64,000 bases of DNA from Geodermatophilaceae bacterium URHA0031 (GCA_000620205.1 JHVP01000012.1:97413-161412); one strand, 5' to 3'; counted from the stretch's first letter, positions 17,106 to 26,341 are shown. Numbers and translations: made by a program. Notes: generated from the sequence alone by a model not told the origin.

Positions 17106-17141
17106 AACTCAACGGCTGATGAACTCAACGCTAGGTGAGTT
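17106..17141. promoter_or_regulatory. candidate TetR operator, AACTCA repeats
   Basis: AACTCAACG occurs at 17106-17114 and 17122-17130, and the complement of AACTCA (TGAGTT) at 17136-17141 makes an inverted repeat with the second site. The cluster is immediately upstream of the ABC-2 ATPase start. It is the only repeat of its kind nearby, which makes it the natural target of the cluster's TetR. Confidence 0.5.
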
Positions 17142-17199
17142 ATGCGGGCCCGGCAAGACCCTGGCGCGCCGGACGGGGCGGCGTCCGGCGAGGAGCAGG

Positions 17200-18243
17200 T
17201 CACCGGGGCGCCGGCCGGGCATCCCGGCGGCGGACCGCGTCGAGCAGGGCGATGAGCGCCAGCGGCACCACCGACCAGAGCCCGAGCACCCAGAGCGCGC
17301 GGGTCACGCCGTCGCCGTCGAAGTAGGTCGCCCCGCGCAGCGCCCGCACGGCGACCCCCGGCGGGAGGACCTCCGCCAGCGGGTGCAGCCACGGCGGCAG
17401 GTACTCGGCGGGCAGGTTGCCGGTGCTGGTGGCGTTGCCGAGGATCACCAGACCCAGCGAGGTGACGAAGGTGCCGGCCGACCCGATGGTCCGCAGCACC
17501 AGTGCGGCCGTCGCGGCCACCGACAACGCCAGCAGCCCGACCAGCACGGCGACCGTGCCGAAGCCGGCCGGGACGGCGGCGTACAGGACGGCGGCGGCCC
17601 AGGTGACCAGCAGTGCGGAGACCACCGCGAACAGCCCGATGCTGACCAGCCGCCAGCGCAACGGGAGCTTGGGGGCCGCGGAGTAGGACTGGATGCCGAA
17701 CAGGAAGCCGCCGAGCACCACCCCGAACGCGCCGTAGAAGATCCCCAGGCCGCGGGTGTCACCGGCGGCCAGCGGTCGCAGGTCCTCGCCCTGCAGCTGC
17801 CCGCCGGCCTGCTGGGCCAGCGGGGTGAACGCCTGGGTCACCGTCATCGTCACGCCCTGGCCGTTGGCCCCGGCGGAGAGCAGCACCGCCGGCGGGCCGG
17901 GCAGGAAAGCGGCGTACACGTCCCGGTGCAGGACGGCGGAGCGGGCGGCGGCCTCGTCGGTCAGCCGGGCGACGGCGAGCTCGCCCGGGGCGGCCCGGTC
18001 CAGCGCGCCGCGCACCTGGTCGACCTGCGCCGCGCTGCCGACGACGCCGACCGGCAGGTCGTGCGGCACCGGGGCGTGGAAGGCGTCCAGGAAGACGACC
18101 ACGAACGCCAGACCGATCAGCGTGGCCACCAGCGCCGGGACCAGCACCCCGCGGGCCAGCGCGGCGACGGCCGAGCCCTCCGACCGCAGGGTCTCGACCC
18201 CGGTCTCCGCCGGGCCGGGTGGGGGCGTGAAGCCGCCGGGCAC
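17200..18243 (-). CDS. ABC-2-like multi-pass membrane protein (YhgE/Pip type)
   Basis: A 347-residue membrane protein. After a cytoplasmic leader rich in Pro/Gly there is one helix (VLVPALVATLIGLAFVVVFL), an extracytoplasmic domain of about 110 residues, and five more helices ending VLGLWSVVPLALIALLDAV. The topology is that of YhgE/Pip and DUF3533 proteins, related to ABC-2 permeases, but no ATPase belongs to it directly. The start is GTG. It follows the FAD oxidoreductase gene by 24 bp and is probably co-transcribed with it. The role is unknown. Confidence 0.7.
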   Translation of the reverse strand: MPGGFTPPPGPAETGVETLRSEGSAVAALARGVLVPALVATLIGLAFVVVFLDAFHAPVPHDLPVGVVGSAAQVDQVRGALDRAAPGELAVARLTDEAAARSAVLHRDVYAAFLPGPPAVLLSAGANGQGVTMTVTQAFTPLAQQAGGQLQGEDLRPLAAGDTRGLGIFYGAFGVVLGGFLFGIQSYSAAPKLPLRWRLVSIGLFAVVSALLVTWAAAVLYAAVPAGFGTVAVLVGLLALSVAATAALVLRTIGSAGTFVTSLGLVILGNATSTGNLPAEYLPPWLHPLAEVLPPGVAVRALRGATYFDGDGVTRALWVLGLWSVVPLALIALLDAVRRRDARPAPR

Positions 18244-18267
18244 GCGGACCTCCTCGTCGTCGGGGTG

Positions 18268-19230
18268 TCAGGCGGACGGCGTCAGGCGGGGAGGGCGCCC
18301 GGCCAGCGCGCGGCCGAGCGCGTCGCCGGAGCGCCAGGCGCTCTCCACCTTCGACGGCGCGCACCAGCCGTCGCCGCACCGGCCGATGCCGCCGGCCAGC
18401 GCGAAGGGGGCCTCGCGGGGCGTGGCGGGCTTGGCGAAGCTCCAGCGGTGCGCGTGCGCCCAGTCCGGGTCGGTCCCGATGCCCAGCAGCGCGCGGAGCG
18501 CCGCGGTCACGGCCGGGACGGCGCGGTCGGGGTCGGCGAGGTGCTCGGCCGCGAAGGCCGGGGTGGTGTGCGCGACCAGGACCGGGGCGGCGTCGCCACG
18601 CCGGTCGCCGTCGTCGGCCACCCACTCGAGCACGGGGGAGTCGTGCACGAAGACGCCGTGCAGGTCGCCGGGCCAGCGCCGGTCCGGCCAGCCGAGCGCG
18701 ACGGCCAGCGAGGGCTGCCAGCCGGCGTCCGGGACGTCGTCGGAGGCCAGCAGCCGGGCTGCCTGCGGATCGGGCATGGCCAGCACCACCGCGGCCACCG
18801 CCTCGCCGTCCACCTGCGGTCCGGGGGTCACCGAGCCGACGGCCCGCTCGAGCTCGACGTCCAGCCCGGTCGCCAGGTCGACGACCAGGCTGCGCAGCCC
18901 GCCGGGGGTGCCGTAGCGGACCGGGCCGGACGTCGTCCGCTCGATGCCGGCGGGGCCGGCGACCGCGAAGGTGTCGGTCCACGGCCGGGCCAGCCCGCGC
19001 CGCACCCAGTCCTCGACGACCGGTGCGAACGGCGAGCCCTCGGCCGCGGTCAGGTAGGAGGCGCCGAGGTCGACCGTCCGGCCGTGCAGGGTCCGGCCGC
19101 CCATCCGCCCGCCGAGCCGGCGCCCGCGGTCGACCAGCCGCACCGGGGCCCCCCGGTCGGCCAGGGCCCGGGCGCAGGCCACCCCGGAGATCCCGCCACC
19201 GACCACGACCGTGCTGCTGGTGCTGTCCAC
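18268..19230 (-). CDS. FAD-dependent amine oxidase-like protein
   Basis: A 320-residue flavoprotein of the renalase/NAD(P)-binding_8 type. The Rossmann dinucleotide motif VVVGGGISGVACARALA is at the N-terminus, followed by VDRGRRLGGRMGGRTL, the typical second FAD contact, and DLGASYLTA. The C-terminal FAD-binding block is FALAGGIGRCGDGW...VESAWRSGDALG. The substrate is not predictable. GTG start at 19230; a slightly upstream start cannot be excluded. It is divergent from the SpoU methyltransferase gene. Confidence 0.82.
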   Translation of the reverse strand: MDSTSSTVVVGGGISGVACARALADRGAPVRLVDRGRRLGGRMGGRTLHGRTVDLGASYLTAAEGSPFAPVVEDWVRRGLARPWTDTFAVAGPAGIERTTSGPVRYGTPGGLRSLVVDLATGLDVELERAVGSVTPGPQVDGEAVAAVVLAMPDPQAARLLASDDVPDAGWQPSLAVALGWPDRRWPGDLHGVFVHDSPVLEWVADDGDRRGDAAPVLVAHTTPAFAAEHLADPDRAVPAVTAALRALLGIGTDPDWAHAHRWSFAKPATPREAPFALAGGIGRCGDGWCAPSKVESAWRSGDALGRALAGRPPRLTPSA

Positions 19231-19312
19231 GCCGCCGATCCTGCGGGGCACGACGTGATCGCGCGCGCCGAGCCCTTGGTGGCGGATCACTGCCGGGGGA
19301 CGGGCGGCGGGG

Positions 19313-20131
19313 ATGATCGTCGGTGTGCCCGCGCCCGAGGTGATCACCGACCCGACCGACGAGCGGGTGGCGGACTTCCGTGACCTGGTGGCCGGCGACC
19401 GCCGTCCGGGGACCGCACGGGGGACCGGGCCGGTGATCGTCGAGGGCATCCCCGCGGTGCAGCGCCTGCTGGCCTCGCCGTACCCGGTGCGCAGCGTGAT
19501 CGGGGTCCCCGGCCGGGTCGCCGCCCTCGACCTCCCCGCCGGCATCCCCGCCTACGAGGCGGACAAGTGGGTGCTGTCGGACCTGATCGGCTTCCGGCTC
19601 ACCCGCGGGGTCCTGGCCTCGGCCGAGCGGTTGCCCCCGCCGGACGTGGACGCGCTCATCACCGGACCGGACCCGGCGGCACCGCGGCGGCTCGCGGTCC
19701 TCGAGGGCCTCAACGACCACGAGAACATCGGGTCGATCGCCCGGTCCGCGGTGGCGCTGGGCATCGACGGGCTGCTGCTGGACCCGCACTGCGCCGACCC
19801 GCTCTACCGGCGGTGCGTCCGCGTCTCGATGGGGCACGTGCTGACGCTGCCGATCGCGGTGCTCGGCGACTGGCCCGGCGGTCTGGACCGGCTGCACCAG
19901 GCCGGCTACCGCACCGTCGCCCTCACCCCGGCGGACGACGCGGTCGACCTCACCGACGTCGACCCCCGGGCCCACCCCCGCACCGCGGTGCTGCTCGGCG
20001 CCGAGGGGCCCGGGCTCACCCGCGAGGCGCAGCAGGCCGCCCAGGTGCGGGCCCGGATCCCGATGCGCAGCGGGGTCGACTCGCTCGGGGTCGCCGCGGC
20101 GGCCGCGGTCGCCTTCGCCACGCTGCGCTGA
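19313..20131 (+). CDS. SpoU/TrmH-family RNA 2'-O-methyltransferase
   Basis: A 272-residue SPOUT-fold methyltransferase that uses S-adenosylmethionine to methylate ribose in rRNA or tRNA. An N-terminal RNA-binding domain (VIVEGIPAVQRLLASPYPVR) precedes the SPOUT domain. Motif 1 is NDHENIGSIARSA, motif 2 is LLGAEGPGL and motif 3 is IPMRSGVDSLGVAAAAAV, which ties the deep trefoil knot. The ATG is annotated; a GTG twelve bases downstream is also possible. It is convergent with the SnoaL-like gene, only 7 bp away. Confidence 0.9.
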   Translation: MIVGVPAPEVITDPTDERVADFRDLVAGDRRPGTARGTGPVIVEGIPAVQRLLASPYPVRSVIGVPGRVAALDLPAGIPAYEADKWVLSDLIGFRLTRGVLASAERLPPPDVDALITGPDPAAPRRLAVLEGLNDHENIGSIARSAVALGIDGLLLDPHCADPLYRRCVRVSMGHVLTLPIAVLGDWPGGLDRLHQAGYRTVALTPADDAVDLTDVDPRAHPRTAVLLGAEGPGLTREAQQAAQVRARIPMRSGVDSLGVAAAAAVAFATLR

Positions 20132-20138
20132 ACGGTGG

Positions 20139-20543
20139 CTACCCCCCCATGGCCGCGACGATCGCGGCGGCCTCCGCCGGCTCCAGGCTCGCGTAGGGGT
20201 GGTCGACGACGTACAGCCAGCTGCCGTCCGGCTCCCGGCGGGCCACCTCGGTGCTGATCGCGGACATCGACCCGTCGCCGACCGTGAGCGTCCACTCGTT
20301 GCTCAGCACTGCCAGGTCGCCGGCCTCCGTGGCGAAGCGGCTGCGCATGGTGATGTGGGGCTTCATCTCCAGGAGGCCCGCGTACTGCTCGCGGATGGCC
20401 GCCGTGCCCGTCACCGTGCTGCCGTCGGGCAGCATCAGGGTCGCGTCCGGTGCATAGAGGGCCACGAGGCCATCGAGGTCCTGGTCGTTGATCCCCGCCT
20501 CGACGGCCGGGTGGATGTCCGCGAGTGCCGTGCCGCCTGCCAT
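20139..20543 (-). CDS. SnoaL-like/DUF4440 small protein
   Basis: A 134-residue member of the NTF2-like cone-fold superfamily. The start AVEAGINDQDLDGLVALYAP and DATLMLPDGSTVTGTAAIRE are typical of the DUF4440/SnoaL-like group, followed by FATEAGDLAVLSNEWTL and DGSWLYVVDHPY. These proteins can be isomerases, hydrolases or simple ligand binders; catalytic residues cannot be assigned. The ATG is preceded by GAGGAGAGG. It is a single gene, with 148 bp separating it from the stress-protein gene upstream on the same strand. Confidence 0.8.
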   Translation of the reverse strand: MAGGTALADIHPAVEAGINDQDLDGLVALYAPDATLMLPDGSTVTGTAAIREQYAGLLEMKPHITMRSRFATEAGDLAVLSNEWTLTVGDGSMSAISTEVARREPDGSWLYVVDHPYASLEPAEAAAIVAAMGG

Positions 20544-20691
20544 GGACCTCTCCTCACGTGTGCGAGGTGCTCGGGCGGCGACGCTAGTCCGGACGGTGAC
20601 CCGGCCGCGGGCATCGCGGCACCCCGATCACGGGGTCGGCGCGGCGTCGTCACCAGGAGCGGCGCGCTGACCCCCGGTGACCGGGCCTCCG

Positions 20692-21165
20692 TCAGCCGCG
20701 CAGCGAGAGTTTCGCCAGCTCGGCGCGGGCCTGCTCGGCGACCTGCGGGGCGCACAGCACGTCGTACCGGCTGGCGACCACCTGGCTGGTGCTGGTGAAG
20801 TCCCGCTTGCCCTGCGAGGCCGCGTAGCCGACCGCGCCGAAGACCGCGCCGAACACCAGCCCGATCAGCAGGCCGGTGAGCACCGAGCCGATCCAGTCGG
20901 CGCCGTCGGTGGCGAAGATGCCCAGCAGCAGGCCGACGAAGAGCCCGAACCAGGCGCCGCTGGCCGCGCCGGCGCCGATCGCCCGGCCCCAGCTGAGCCG
21001 GCCGGTGACCCGCTCGACCATCCGCAGGTCGCTGCCGATGATCGTCACGTTTTCCACCGGGAACTTCTGGTCGGAGAGGAAGTCCACCGCCCGCTGCGCC
21101 TGCTGGTAGTTCTCGTAGGACCCCACCTGCACGCCGCCGAGCGGCATGGACACCGATGCTGACAT
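20692..21165 (-). CDS. general stress protein 17M-like (YflT domain)
   Basis: A 157-residue protein with the heat-induced stress protein YflT domain: VGSYENYQQAQRAVDFLSD and the FPVENVTIIGSDLRMVERV block. A central glycine-rich membrane region (GAASGAWFGLFVGLLLGIF and VLTGLLIGLVFGAVFGAVG) has two helices. A C-terminal tail is soluble. The family is induced by general stress in Gram-positive bacteria, function unknown. The ATG has a weak GGGAGA upstream; a second Met seven codons in is possible. Confidence 0.82.
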   Translation of the reverse strand: MSASVSMPLGGVQVGSYENYQQAQRAVDFLSDQKFPVENVTIIGSDLRMVERVTGRLSWGRAIGAGAASGAWFGLFVGLLLGIFATDGADWIGSVLTGLLIGLVFGAVFGAVGYAASQGKRDFTSTSQVVASRYDVLCAPQVAEQARAELAKLSLRG

Positions 21166-21237
21166 GTCTGTCTCCCGTCCGACCGTCTCGTTGTCGTTCA
21201 CCAGCGGGAACGATCTTCCCGCGCGCCCTGTTCCTCC

Positions 21238-21292
21238 GGCCCCCTTGCAGGGCCCCGCCCTGAGCTCGCGAAGGGTGGGGGCAAGGGGGTCC
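21238..21292. terminator. stop-linked hairpin, copy 3
   Basis: On the minus strand the exporter stop TGA is followed by TGAA and GGACCCCCTTGC, which pairs with GCAAGGGGGCC. Compared with copies 2 and 6 the stem has an extra T and the opposite arm an extra A, so pairing is preserved. Confidence 0.75.
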
Positions 21293-21296
21293 TTCA

Positions 21297-23189
21297 TCAG
21301 ACGAGGCTGTCGGCCCAGGCGCGGTGCAGGTCGGCGAACCGGCCGGTGCCGGCGACCAGCTCGGCGGGGGATCCGTCCTCGACCACCCGGCCGGCCTCCA
21401 TCACCAGCACCCGGTCGGCGATCTCCACCGTGGACAGCCGGTGGGCGATGATGATCGCCGTCCGGTCGGCGAGCAGCGTCTGCAGCGCCCGCTGGACGAG
21501 GACCTCGGAGGGCACGTCGAGGGAGCTGGTGGCCTCGTCGAGCACCAGCACCGCCGGGTCGGCGAGGAAGGCGCGGGCGAAGCCGACCAGCTGCCGCTGA
21601 CCGGCCGACAGCCGGCCGCCGCGCTGGGCGACGTCGGTGTCGTAGCCCTCCGGCAGGGCCTGGACGAAGGCGTCGGCGCCGATGGCCCGGGCCGCCTCCT
21701 CCACCTCCGCGCGGGTCGCGGTGGGCCTGCCGAAGGCGATGTTGTCGGCGATGGAGCCGGAGAACAGGAAGCCCTCCTGGGTCACCATCACCACGGCCCG
21801 GCGCAGGTCGGCGTCGGCGATCCGGTCCAGCGGCACGCCGTCCAGCCGCACCTGGCCCTCGACCGGGTCGTAGAACCGCGCCGTGAGGCGGGCCAGCGTC
21901 GACTTGCCCGCGCCGGTCGCGCCCACCAGCGCCACCGTCTGCCCGGCCGGGACGACGAGGTCCAGCCGCGGCAGCACCGGCGCCCCGCCGTAGCCGAACC
22001 GCACGTCGTCGAACACCACCTCGCCGGAGACCGGGTGCGGCAGCGGCTGCGGGTCGACCGGGTCGGGGACCCCGGAGCGCTCCTCCAGCACCCCGGACAG
22101 CTTCTCCAGCGCCGCGCCGGCCGACTGGTAGCTGTTGTAGAACATCGCGATGTCCTGCAGCGGGTCGAAGAACCGGCGCAGGTACAGCAGGAAGGACACC
22201 AGCACCCCGACGGCCAGGTCGCCGTCCATCACCCGCAGCGCCCCGTAGCCGAGCACCGCGACGGTGACCAGGTTGCCGATCATCGTCACCGCCGGGACGA
22301 CGACGGCGATCAGCCAGAACGCCTCGTGCTGGGCCCGGCGGTTCTCCTCGTTCAGCGCGGCGTGCAGCTCGTCGTTGCGGGGCTCCCGGCGGAACGCCTG
22401 CACCGCGCGGATGCCGCCGAACGTCTCGGTGAACTGGACGATCAGCGCGGCGATCGTCTGCCGGGTGCGCCGGTAGGCGACCGTCGAGCGGCGTTGGAAC
22501 CAGCGGCCCAGCACGAGCAGCAGCGGGAAGCCCAGCAGCGCGACCAGGCCGAGCGGCAGGTCCAGCACCAGCAGCACGACGCCGATGGCCAGCACGCTGG
22601 ACAAGGCGGTGAGCAGCCCGTCCAGGCCCTCGTCGACGAGCTCGGCGAGGGCCTCGACGTCGCTGGTCAGCCGGCTGATCGTCTTCCCCGAGGTGTAGCG
22701 CTCGTGGAACGCCAGCGGCAGCTGCTGGACGTGCCGGAACACCCGGCGGCGCAGCGCGAGCAGCACCGCCTGACCGACCCGGCCGGAGCCGACCAGGAAC
22801 ACGTAGCGCAGCCCGGTGTCCAGCGCGGCCGCGGCGACCATCGCCGCCGTCGTCCAGACCAGCGGCCAGGGGTCCGCCGGCTCGGCCAGCAGCGCCGGGA
22901 CGGCGTGGTCGATGCCGATCCCGACCAGCAGCGGGCCGGCCAGCCAGGCGGCGTTCTGGACGAGGATCACGCACAACAGGGCCCACAGCGCCCGGCGGTG
23001 CGGGCGGAGCAGCTCGCCGAGCAGCCGCCGGGAGCGGCCGCGCAGGAAGGAGCTCCCGGAGGCGCTGACCTCCTCGGCGTCCTCGCCGGCGACGCCCCGC
23101 CAGTCGGCGTGGACGTCGACCGGGCCCACCACCGGGTCGGGCGCGCCCGACGCGGTGGTCACCGGGGCCGCGGTGCCGGAGCTGGTCAT
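21297..23189 (-). CDS. ABC exporter half, canonical site (type IV)
   Basis: A 630-residue transmembrane-ATPase fusion. An 85-residue cytoplasmic leader precedes six helices (from LWALLCVILVQNAAWLAGPL) and an ATPase domain from residue about 390. Walker A is GATGAGKST and Walker B VLVLDEATSSLD with the catalytic Glu. The signature is LSAGQRQ, with Ala for Gly. The ATG overlaps the preceding exporter gene by one base (TGATG). With that gene it forms a heterodimer of the TM287/288 kind, in which one ATP site is degenerate. It may export lipids or drugs. Confidence 0.9.
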   Translation of the reverse strand: MTSSGTAAPVTTASGAPDPVVGPVDVHADWRGVAGEDAEEVSASGSSFLRGRSRRLLGELLRPHRRALWALLCVILVQNAAWLAGPLLVGIGIDHAVPALLAEPADPWPLVWTTAAMVAAAALDTGLRYVFLVGSGRVGQAVLLALRRRVFRHVQQLPLAFHERYTSGKTISRLTSDVEALAELVDEGLDGLLTALSSVLAIGVVLLVLDLPLGLVALLGFPLLLVLGRWFQRRSTVAYRRTRQTIAALIVQFTETFGGIRAVQAFRREPRNDELHAALNEENRRAQHEAFWLIAVVVPAVTMIGNLVTVAVLGYGALRVMDGDLAVGVLVSFLLYLRRFFDPLQDIAMFYNSYQSAGAALEKLSGVLEERSGVPDPVDPQPLPHPVSGEVVFDDVRFGYGGAPVLPRLDLVVPAGQTVALVGATGAGKSTLARLTARFYDPVEGQVRLDGVPLDRIADADLRRAVVMVTQEGFLFSGSIADNIAFGRPTATRAEVEEAARAIGADAFVQALPEGYDTDVAQRGGRLSAGQRQLVGFARAFLADPAVLVLDEATSSLDVPSEVLVQRALQTLLADRTAIIIAHRLSTVEIADRVLVMEAGRVVEDGSPAELVAGTGRFADLHRAWADSLV

Positions 23190-24991
23190 CACCGGTCCCG
23201 CTCGGCGGTGCCGGCCAGCTCGGAGTCCGAGGACAGCAGCGCCCGGTAGGCGGGCACCTCGGCGAGCAGGTCGGTGTGCCGGCCGACGGCGGTGATCCGG
23301 CCGCCCTCCAGCAGGGCGACCCGGTCGGCGAGCAGCACGGTGGAGGCGCGGTGGGCGACGACCAGGGCGGTGGTCTGCGCCAGCACGTCGCGCAGGGCCT
23401 GCTCGACCAGGGCCTCGGTGTGCACGTCCAGCGCCGACAGCGGGTCGTCGAGGACCAGCACCGAGGGGCGCCCCAGCACCGCCCGGGCCAGCGCCAGCCG
23501 CTGGCGCTGGCCGCCGGACAGGGACAGCCCCTGCTCGCCGATCCGGGTGTCCAGCCCCCAGGGCAGGTCGTGCACGAAGTCGGCCTGGGCCACCCGCAGC
23601 GCCTCGGCGACCTGGTCGTCGCCGGCGTCCGGGCGGCCCAGCGTCACGTTCTCCCGGACGCTCATCGAGAACAGCGTCGCCTCCTCGAACGCGGTCGCGA
23701 CCACGGTGCGCAGCTGGACCAGCGGCAGGTCGCGGATGTCGTGCCCGTCGAGGGTGACCCGCCCGCCTGTCACGTCGAGGAGCCGGGCGACCAGCGCGGT
23801 CATCGTGGTCTTGCCCGAGCCGGTGGCGCCGACGAGGGCGACGGTCTCGCCCGGGGCGACGTCGAGGTCGACGTCGAGGTCGACGTCGGTGAGCACCGGA
23901 CCACCGGCTCCGGGGAAGCCGAAGCGGACGTGCTCGAAGCGGAGCCGGGCCGGCGTGCCGACCGGCTGCGGGCGGACGCCGGGGCGGTCGGTCACGGTCA
24001 GCGGCGCGTCGAGCAGCTCGCCGATCCGGTCGCAGGCGCTGGCCGTCTCCTGGGCCTGGGCGAGCAGGAAGCCCAGGCTCAGGATCGGCCACAGCAGGAC
24101 GGTGAACAGCGCGATGAACCCGACCAGCCCGCCGACGGTCAGCGCGCCGCTGCTCACCGCCAGCGCGCCGCCGACCAGGAGGACGGCCAGGGTGATCTGC
24201 GGGTGGAACTCGAACAGGCACCAGATCAGCGCGAGCGTGCGGACCTTCTCCAACTCCAGCCGGCGCAACCGGACCGCCTTGCGGTCGTAGCGGCTGAACA
24301 CCAGCCCGCTGCGGCCCAGCGACTTGACCACCCGGATGCCCTGCACCGCCTCCTCGACGTCGGTGGCCAGGTCGCCGTACTGGTCCTGCACCTGCCGGGA
24401 CTGCGCGTTGTACCGGCCCTCCCACCGGACGCCGAAGAAGGTCAGCGGGACCGTGGTGACCAGCACCGCCACGCCCAGCGGCCAGCAGGTGAGCAGCAGC
24501 AGGGCGCCGACGACGACGCAGGTGACCAGGTTGACGACCAGGAAGACCCCGCCGAAGCCGACGAACCGCCGGATGGTCGAGACGTCGGAGGTGGCGCGGG
24601 AGAGCAGCTGCCCGGAGGACCAGCCCTCGTGGAAGGCGATGGGCAGCCGCTGCAGCCGCTGGTAGAGGGTGTCCCGCAGGTCGCGCTCGATCTGCAGGCT
24701 GCTGATGTTCATCGCCCACCGGCGGAGGAAGAACAACGCCGCCTCGGCGATCCCGAAGCCCAGCGCCAGGGCGAGCAGCGGCACCAGCCCGGCGCGGTCG
24801 CCGTCGGCGATCGGCCCGTCGACGACGGCCTCGGTGACCAGCGGGATGACCAGCTGGGTGAGGGTGGCCAGCAGGGCGCCGACGAAGGTCAGCGCGACCA
24901 GCCCGCGGTAGGGGCGGGCGAACGGCCAGAGCCGGGTCAGCGAGGAGAGCCTGCCCCGGTCCGCGGCGGGAGCGGGCGGCGTCTCGGTCAT
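23189..24991 (-). CDS. ABC exporter half, degenerate site (type IV)
   Basis: A 600-residue half-exporter with six helices from about residue 30 and an ATPase from residue 360. Walker A is GATGSGKTT, signature LSGGQRQRLALARA, and Walker B VLVLDDPLSALD, where Asp replaces the catalytic Glu. This substitution together with the partner's altered signature places the inactive and active ATP sites as in heterodimeric exporters. A 12-bp in-frame tandem duplication near 23858 gives DVDLDVDLDV just before the Walker A strand. Confidence 0.9.
   Translation of the reverse strand: MTETPPAPAADRGRLSSLTRLWPFARPYRGLVALTFVGALLATLTQLVIPLVTEAVVDGPIADGDRAGLVPLLALALGFGIAEAALFFLRRWAMNISSLQIERDLRDTLYQRLQRLPIAFHEGWSSGQLLSRATSDVSTIRRFVGFGGVFLVVNLVTCVVVGALLLLTCWPLGVAVLVTTVPLTFFGVRWEGRYNAQSRQVQDQYGDLATDVEEAVQGIRVVKSLGRSGLVFSRYDRKAVRLRRLELEKVRTLALIWCLFEFHPQITLAVLLVGGALAVSSGALTVGGLVGFIALFTVLLWPILSLGFLLAQAQETASACDRIGELLDAPLTVTDRPGVRPQPVGTPARLRFEHVRFGFPGAGGPVLTDVDLDVDLDVAPGETVALVGATGSGKTTMTALVARLLDVTGGRVTLDGHDIRDLPLVQLRTVVATAFEEATLFSMSVRENVTLGRPDAGDDQVAEALRVAQADFVHDLPWGLDTRIGEQGLSLSGGQRQRLALARAVLGRPSVLVLDDPLSALDVHTEALVEQALRDVLAQTTALVVAHRASTVLLADRVALLEGGRITAVGRHTDLLAEVPAYRALLSSDSELAGTAERDR
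23858..23881. repeat. 12-bp tandem duplication inside exporter gene
   Basis: GACGTCGAGGTC is repeated twice exactly, with a third partial copy, adding Asp-Val-Asp-Leu to the loop before the ATPase core. It is in frame and looks like replication slippage. Confidence 0.8.
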
Positions 24992-25038
24992 GGCCTCCGC
25001 AGGCTATGCCGGGACCCGGACGACCTCGACCGTATTAC

Positions 25039-25072
25039 GGCGTCCCTGCAGGGGCGGGGGGCAGGGAGGTCC
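25039..25072. terminator. stop-linked hairpin, copy 4 (short)
   Basis: On the minus strand the SepH stop TGA is followed by GCAA and GGACCTCCCTGC; the CCCTGC half pairs with GCAGGG. This copy is shorter than the others, lacking the inner stem, and its outer pairs are imperfect. Confidence 0.6.
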
Positions 25073-25076
25073 TTGC

Positions 25077-26048
25077 TCAGCGGTGCCGGCGGACCCCGAA
25101 GACGATGTCCTCCCACGCCGGGATCCGGGCCCGGGGGTCGTCGGTCTCGCCGTCACCGAGGGAGCCCAGGACGAGGGTGTCCTGGGTGTCGGCGTCGTCG
25201 TACGGGCTGAGGGCGGAGTGGCCGTGCGCCGGCCGCGCCTCGCTGTACGGGCCGTCGTCGCCGGACAGCAGCACGTCGACCGGGTTGCCGTCGGCGGGGA
25301 CGACGTTGCGCACCTGCTCGTCCAGCCGGTCCTCAGGGCCGGGCTCGTCCGCGGACGCCATCGGGACGGACCGGCGCGAGATGGGCGCGGCCGGCAGACC
25401 GACCGGGACGTCGGGGACCACCCGGACCAGCCGGGTGCCCTCGGCGAAGTCCATCGTCGTGGCGTCGACCGGGGTCACCGTCTTGGCCGGGATGTCGTAG
25501 CTCCAGCGGGTGGTGCCGGACTTGTGGCCGGCGCGCCAGGCGGCGCGGACCTGCCAGGTGCCGTCCTCGGACCGGTGCGCGTCCCACCGGACGGCGTCCA
25601 GGTCGGCACCGAGCAGGCGCAGCCGCTCGGACATGAACTGCTCCAGCGGCACGCTGGGCGTGCCCTCCGACAGCCGGACCCGGGCGTCCCGAGCCTGCTC
25701 GGCCACCCGGGTGCGCTCCTGCAGCACGGGGTAGGCGAACCGCATGATCCGCTCGACCCGGGTGCCGGAGGCGTGCGCGACCTGCTCGGGGCTCTCCCCG
25801 GCGCGGATGCGCGCCTGGATGACCCGGGGCGGCAGGTCGTTGGCCGGCGGGACGGGGCCGGGCTGCGGCGCCGCCTCCAGCACGGGCTCCGCGGCCGGCT
25901 CGGCCGGCCGGCCCGCGAGGAGCGAGCGCAGGTGGTCGTCGACCGCCAGCTCGAGGTGCTCGACGTCGTCGGACGGGTCGGGCCCCTCCGCGGCGAGCAC
26001 CAGGTGCGTGCCGTCCTCGGAGAGCGCCACGAGGCGCAAGGAGCGCAT
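25077..26048 (-). CDS. sepH: septation protein SepH
   Basis: A 323-residue cell-division factor of actinobacteria (DUF3071). In Streptomyces and mycobacteria SepH binds FtsZ and promotes filament assembly. The N-terminus MRSLRLVALSEDGTHLVL and the helix-turn-helix region PPRVIQARIRAGESPEQVAH...SGTRVERIMRFAYPV are diagnostic, followed by a WRAGHKSGTTRWSYDI block. The C-terminus is acidic and disordered and ends with the conserved RIPAWEDIVFGVR, the likely FtsZ-interacting tail. The ATG has GGAGG upstream. A possible -10 TAGCGT lies near 26103-26108 on the minus strand. The gene is divergent from the amidotransferase gene. Confidence 0.92.
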   Translation of the reverse strand: MRSLRLVALSEDGTHLVLAAEGPDPSDDVEHLELAVDDHLRSLLAGRPAEPAAEPVLEAAPQPGPVPPANDLPPRVIQARIRAGESPEQVAHASGTRVERIMRFAYPVLQERTRVAEQARDARVRLSEGTPSVPLEQFMSERLRLLGADLDAVRWDAHRSEDGTWQVRAAWRAGHKSGTTRWSYDIPAKTVTPVDATTMDFAEGTRLVRVVPDVPVGLPAAPISRRSVPMASADEPGPEDRLDEQVRNVVPADGNPVDVLLSGDDGPYSEARPAHGHSALSPYDDADTQDTLVLGSLGDGETDDPRARIPAWEDIVFGVRRHR

Positions 26049-26341
26049 GGGGCGACCTCCAGCAGGGAACCGGTGCTCGTCCGGGGGAGCGGACCAGCTG
26101 CAACGCTATCCGCGCCTCCGGGCACGTGTGCGGCCGACACGCCCGGCCCGGCGCGTCGGCTCGACAACTGCCCTCGAAGCGTTCTCGACCGTCGGTCACC
26201 GCCCGGTCGCAGGGTGCTGCGGCAGCCGCCAGGATGGTCTCCTCAGCGCCCCCGACCGGCGCCAGGTCACGTGCCCGAAACAGTCCGGGGGCATGGTGGA
26301 CCGGACGTCCGCAACGGCAACCGGCACAGGGAGGGGCACGC

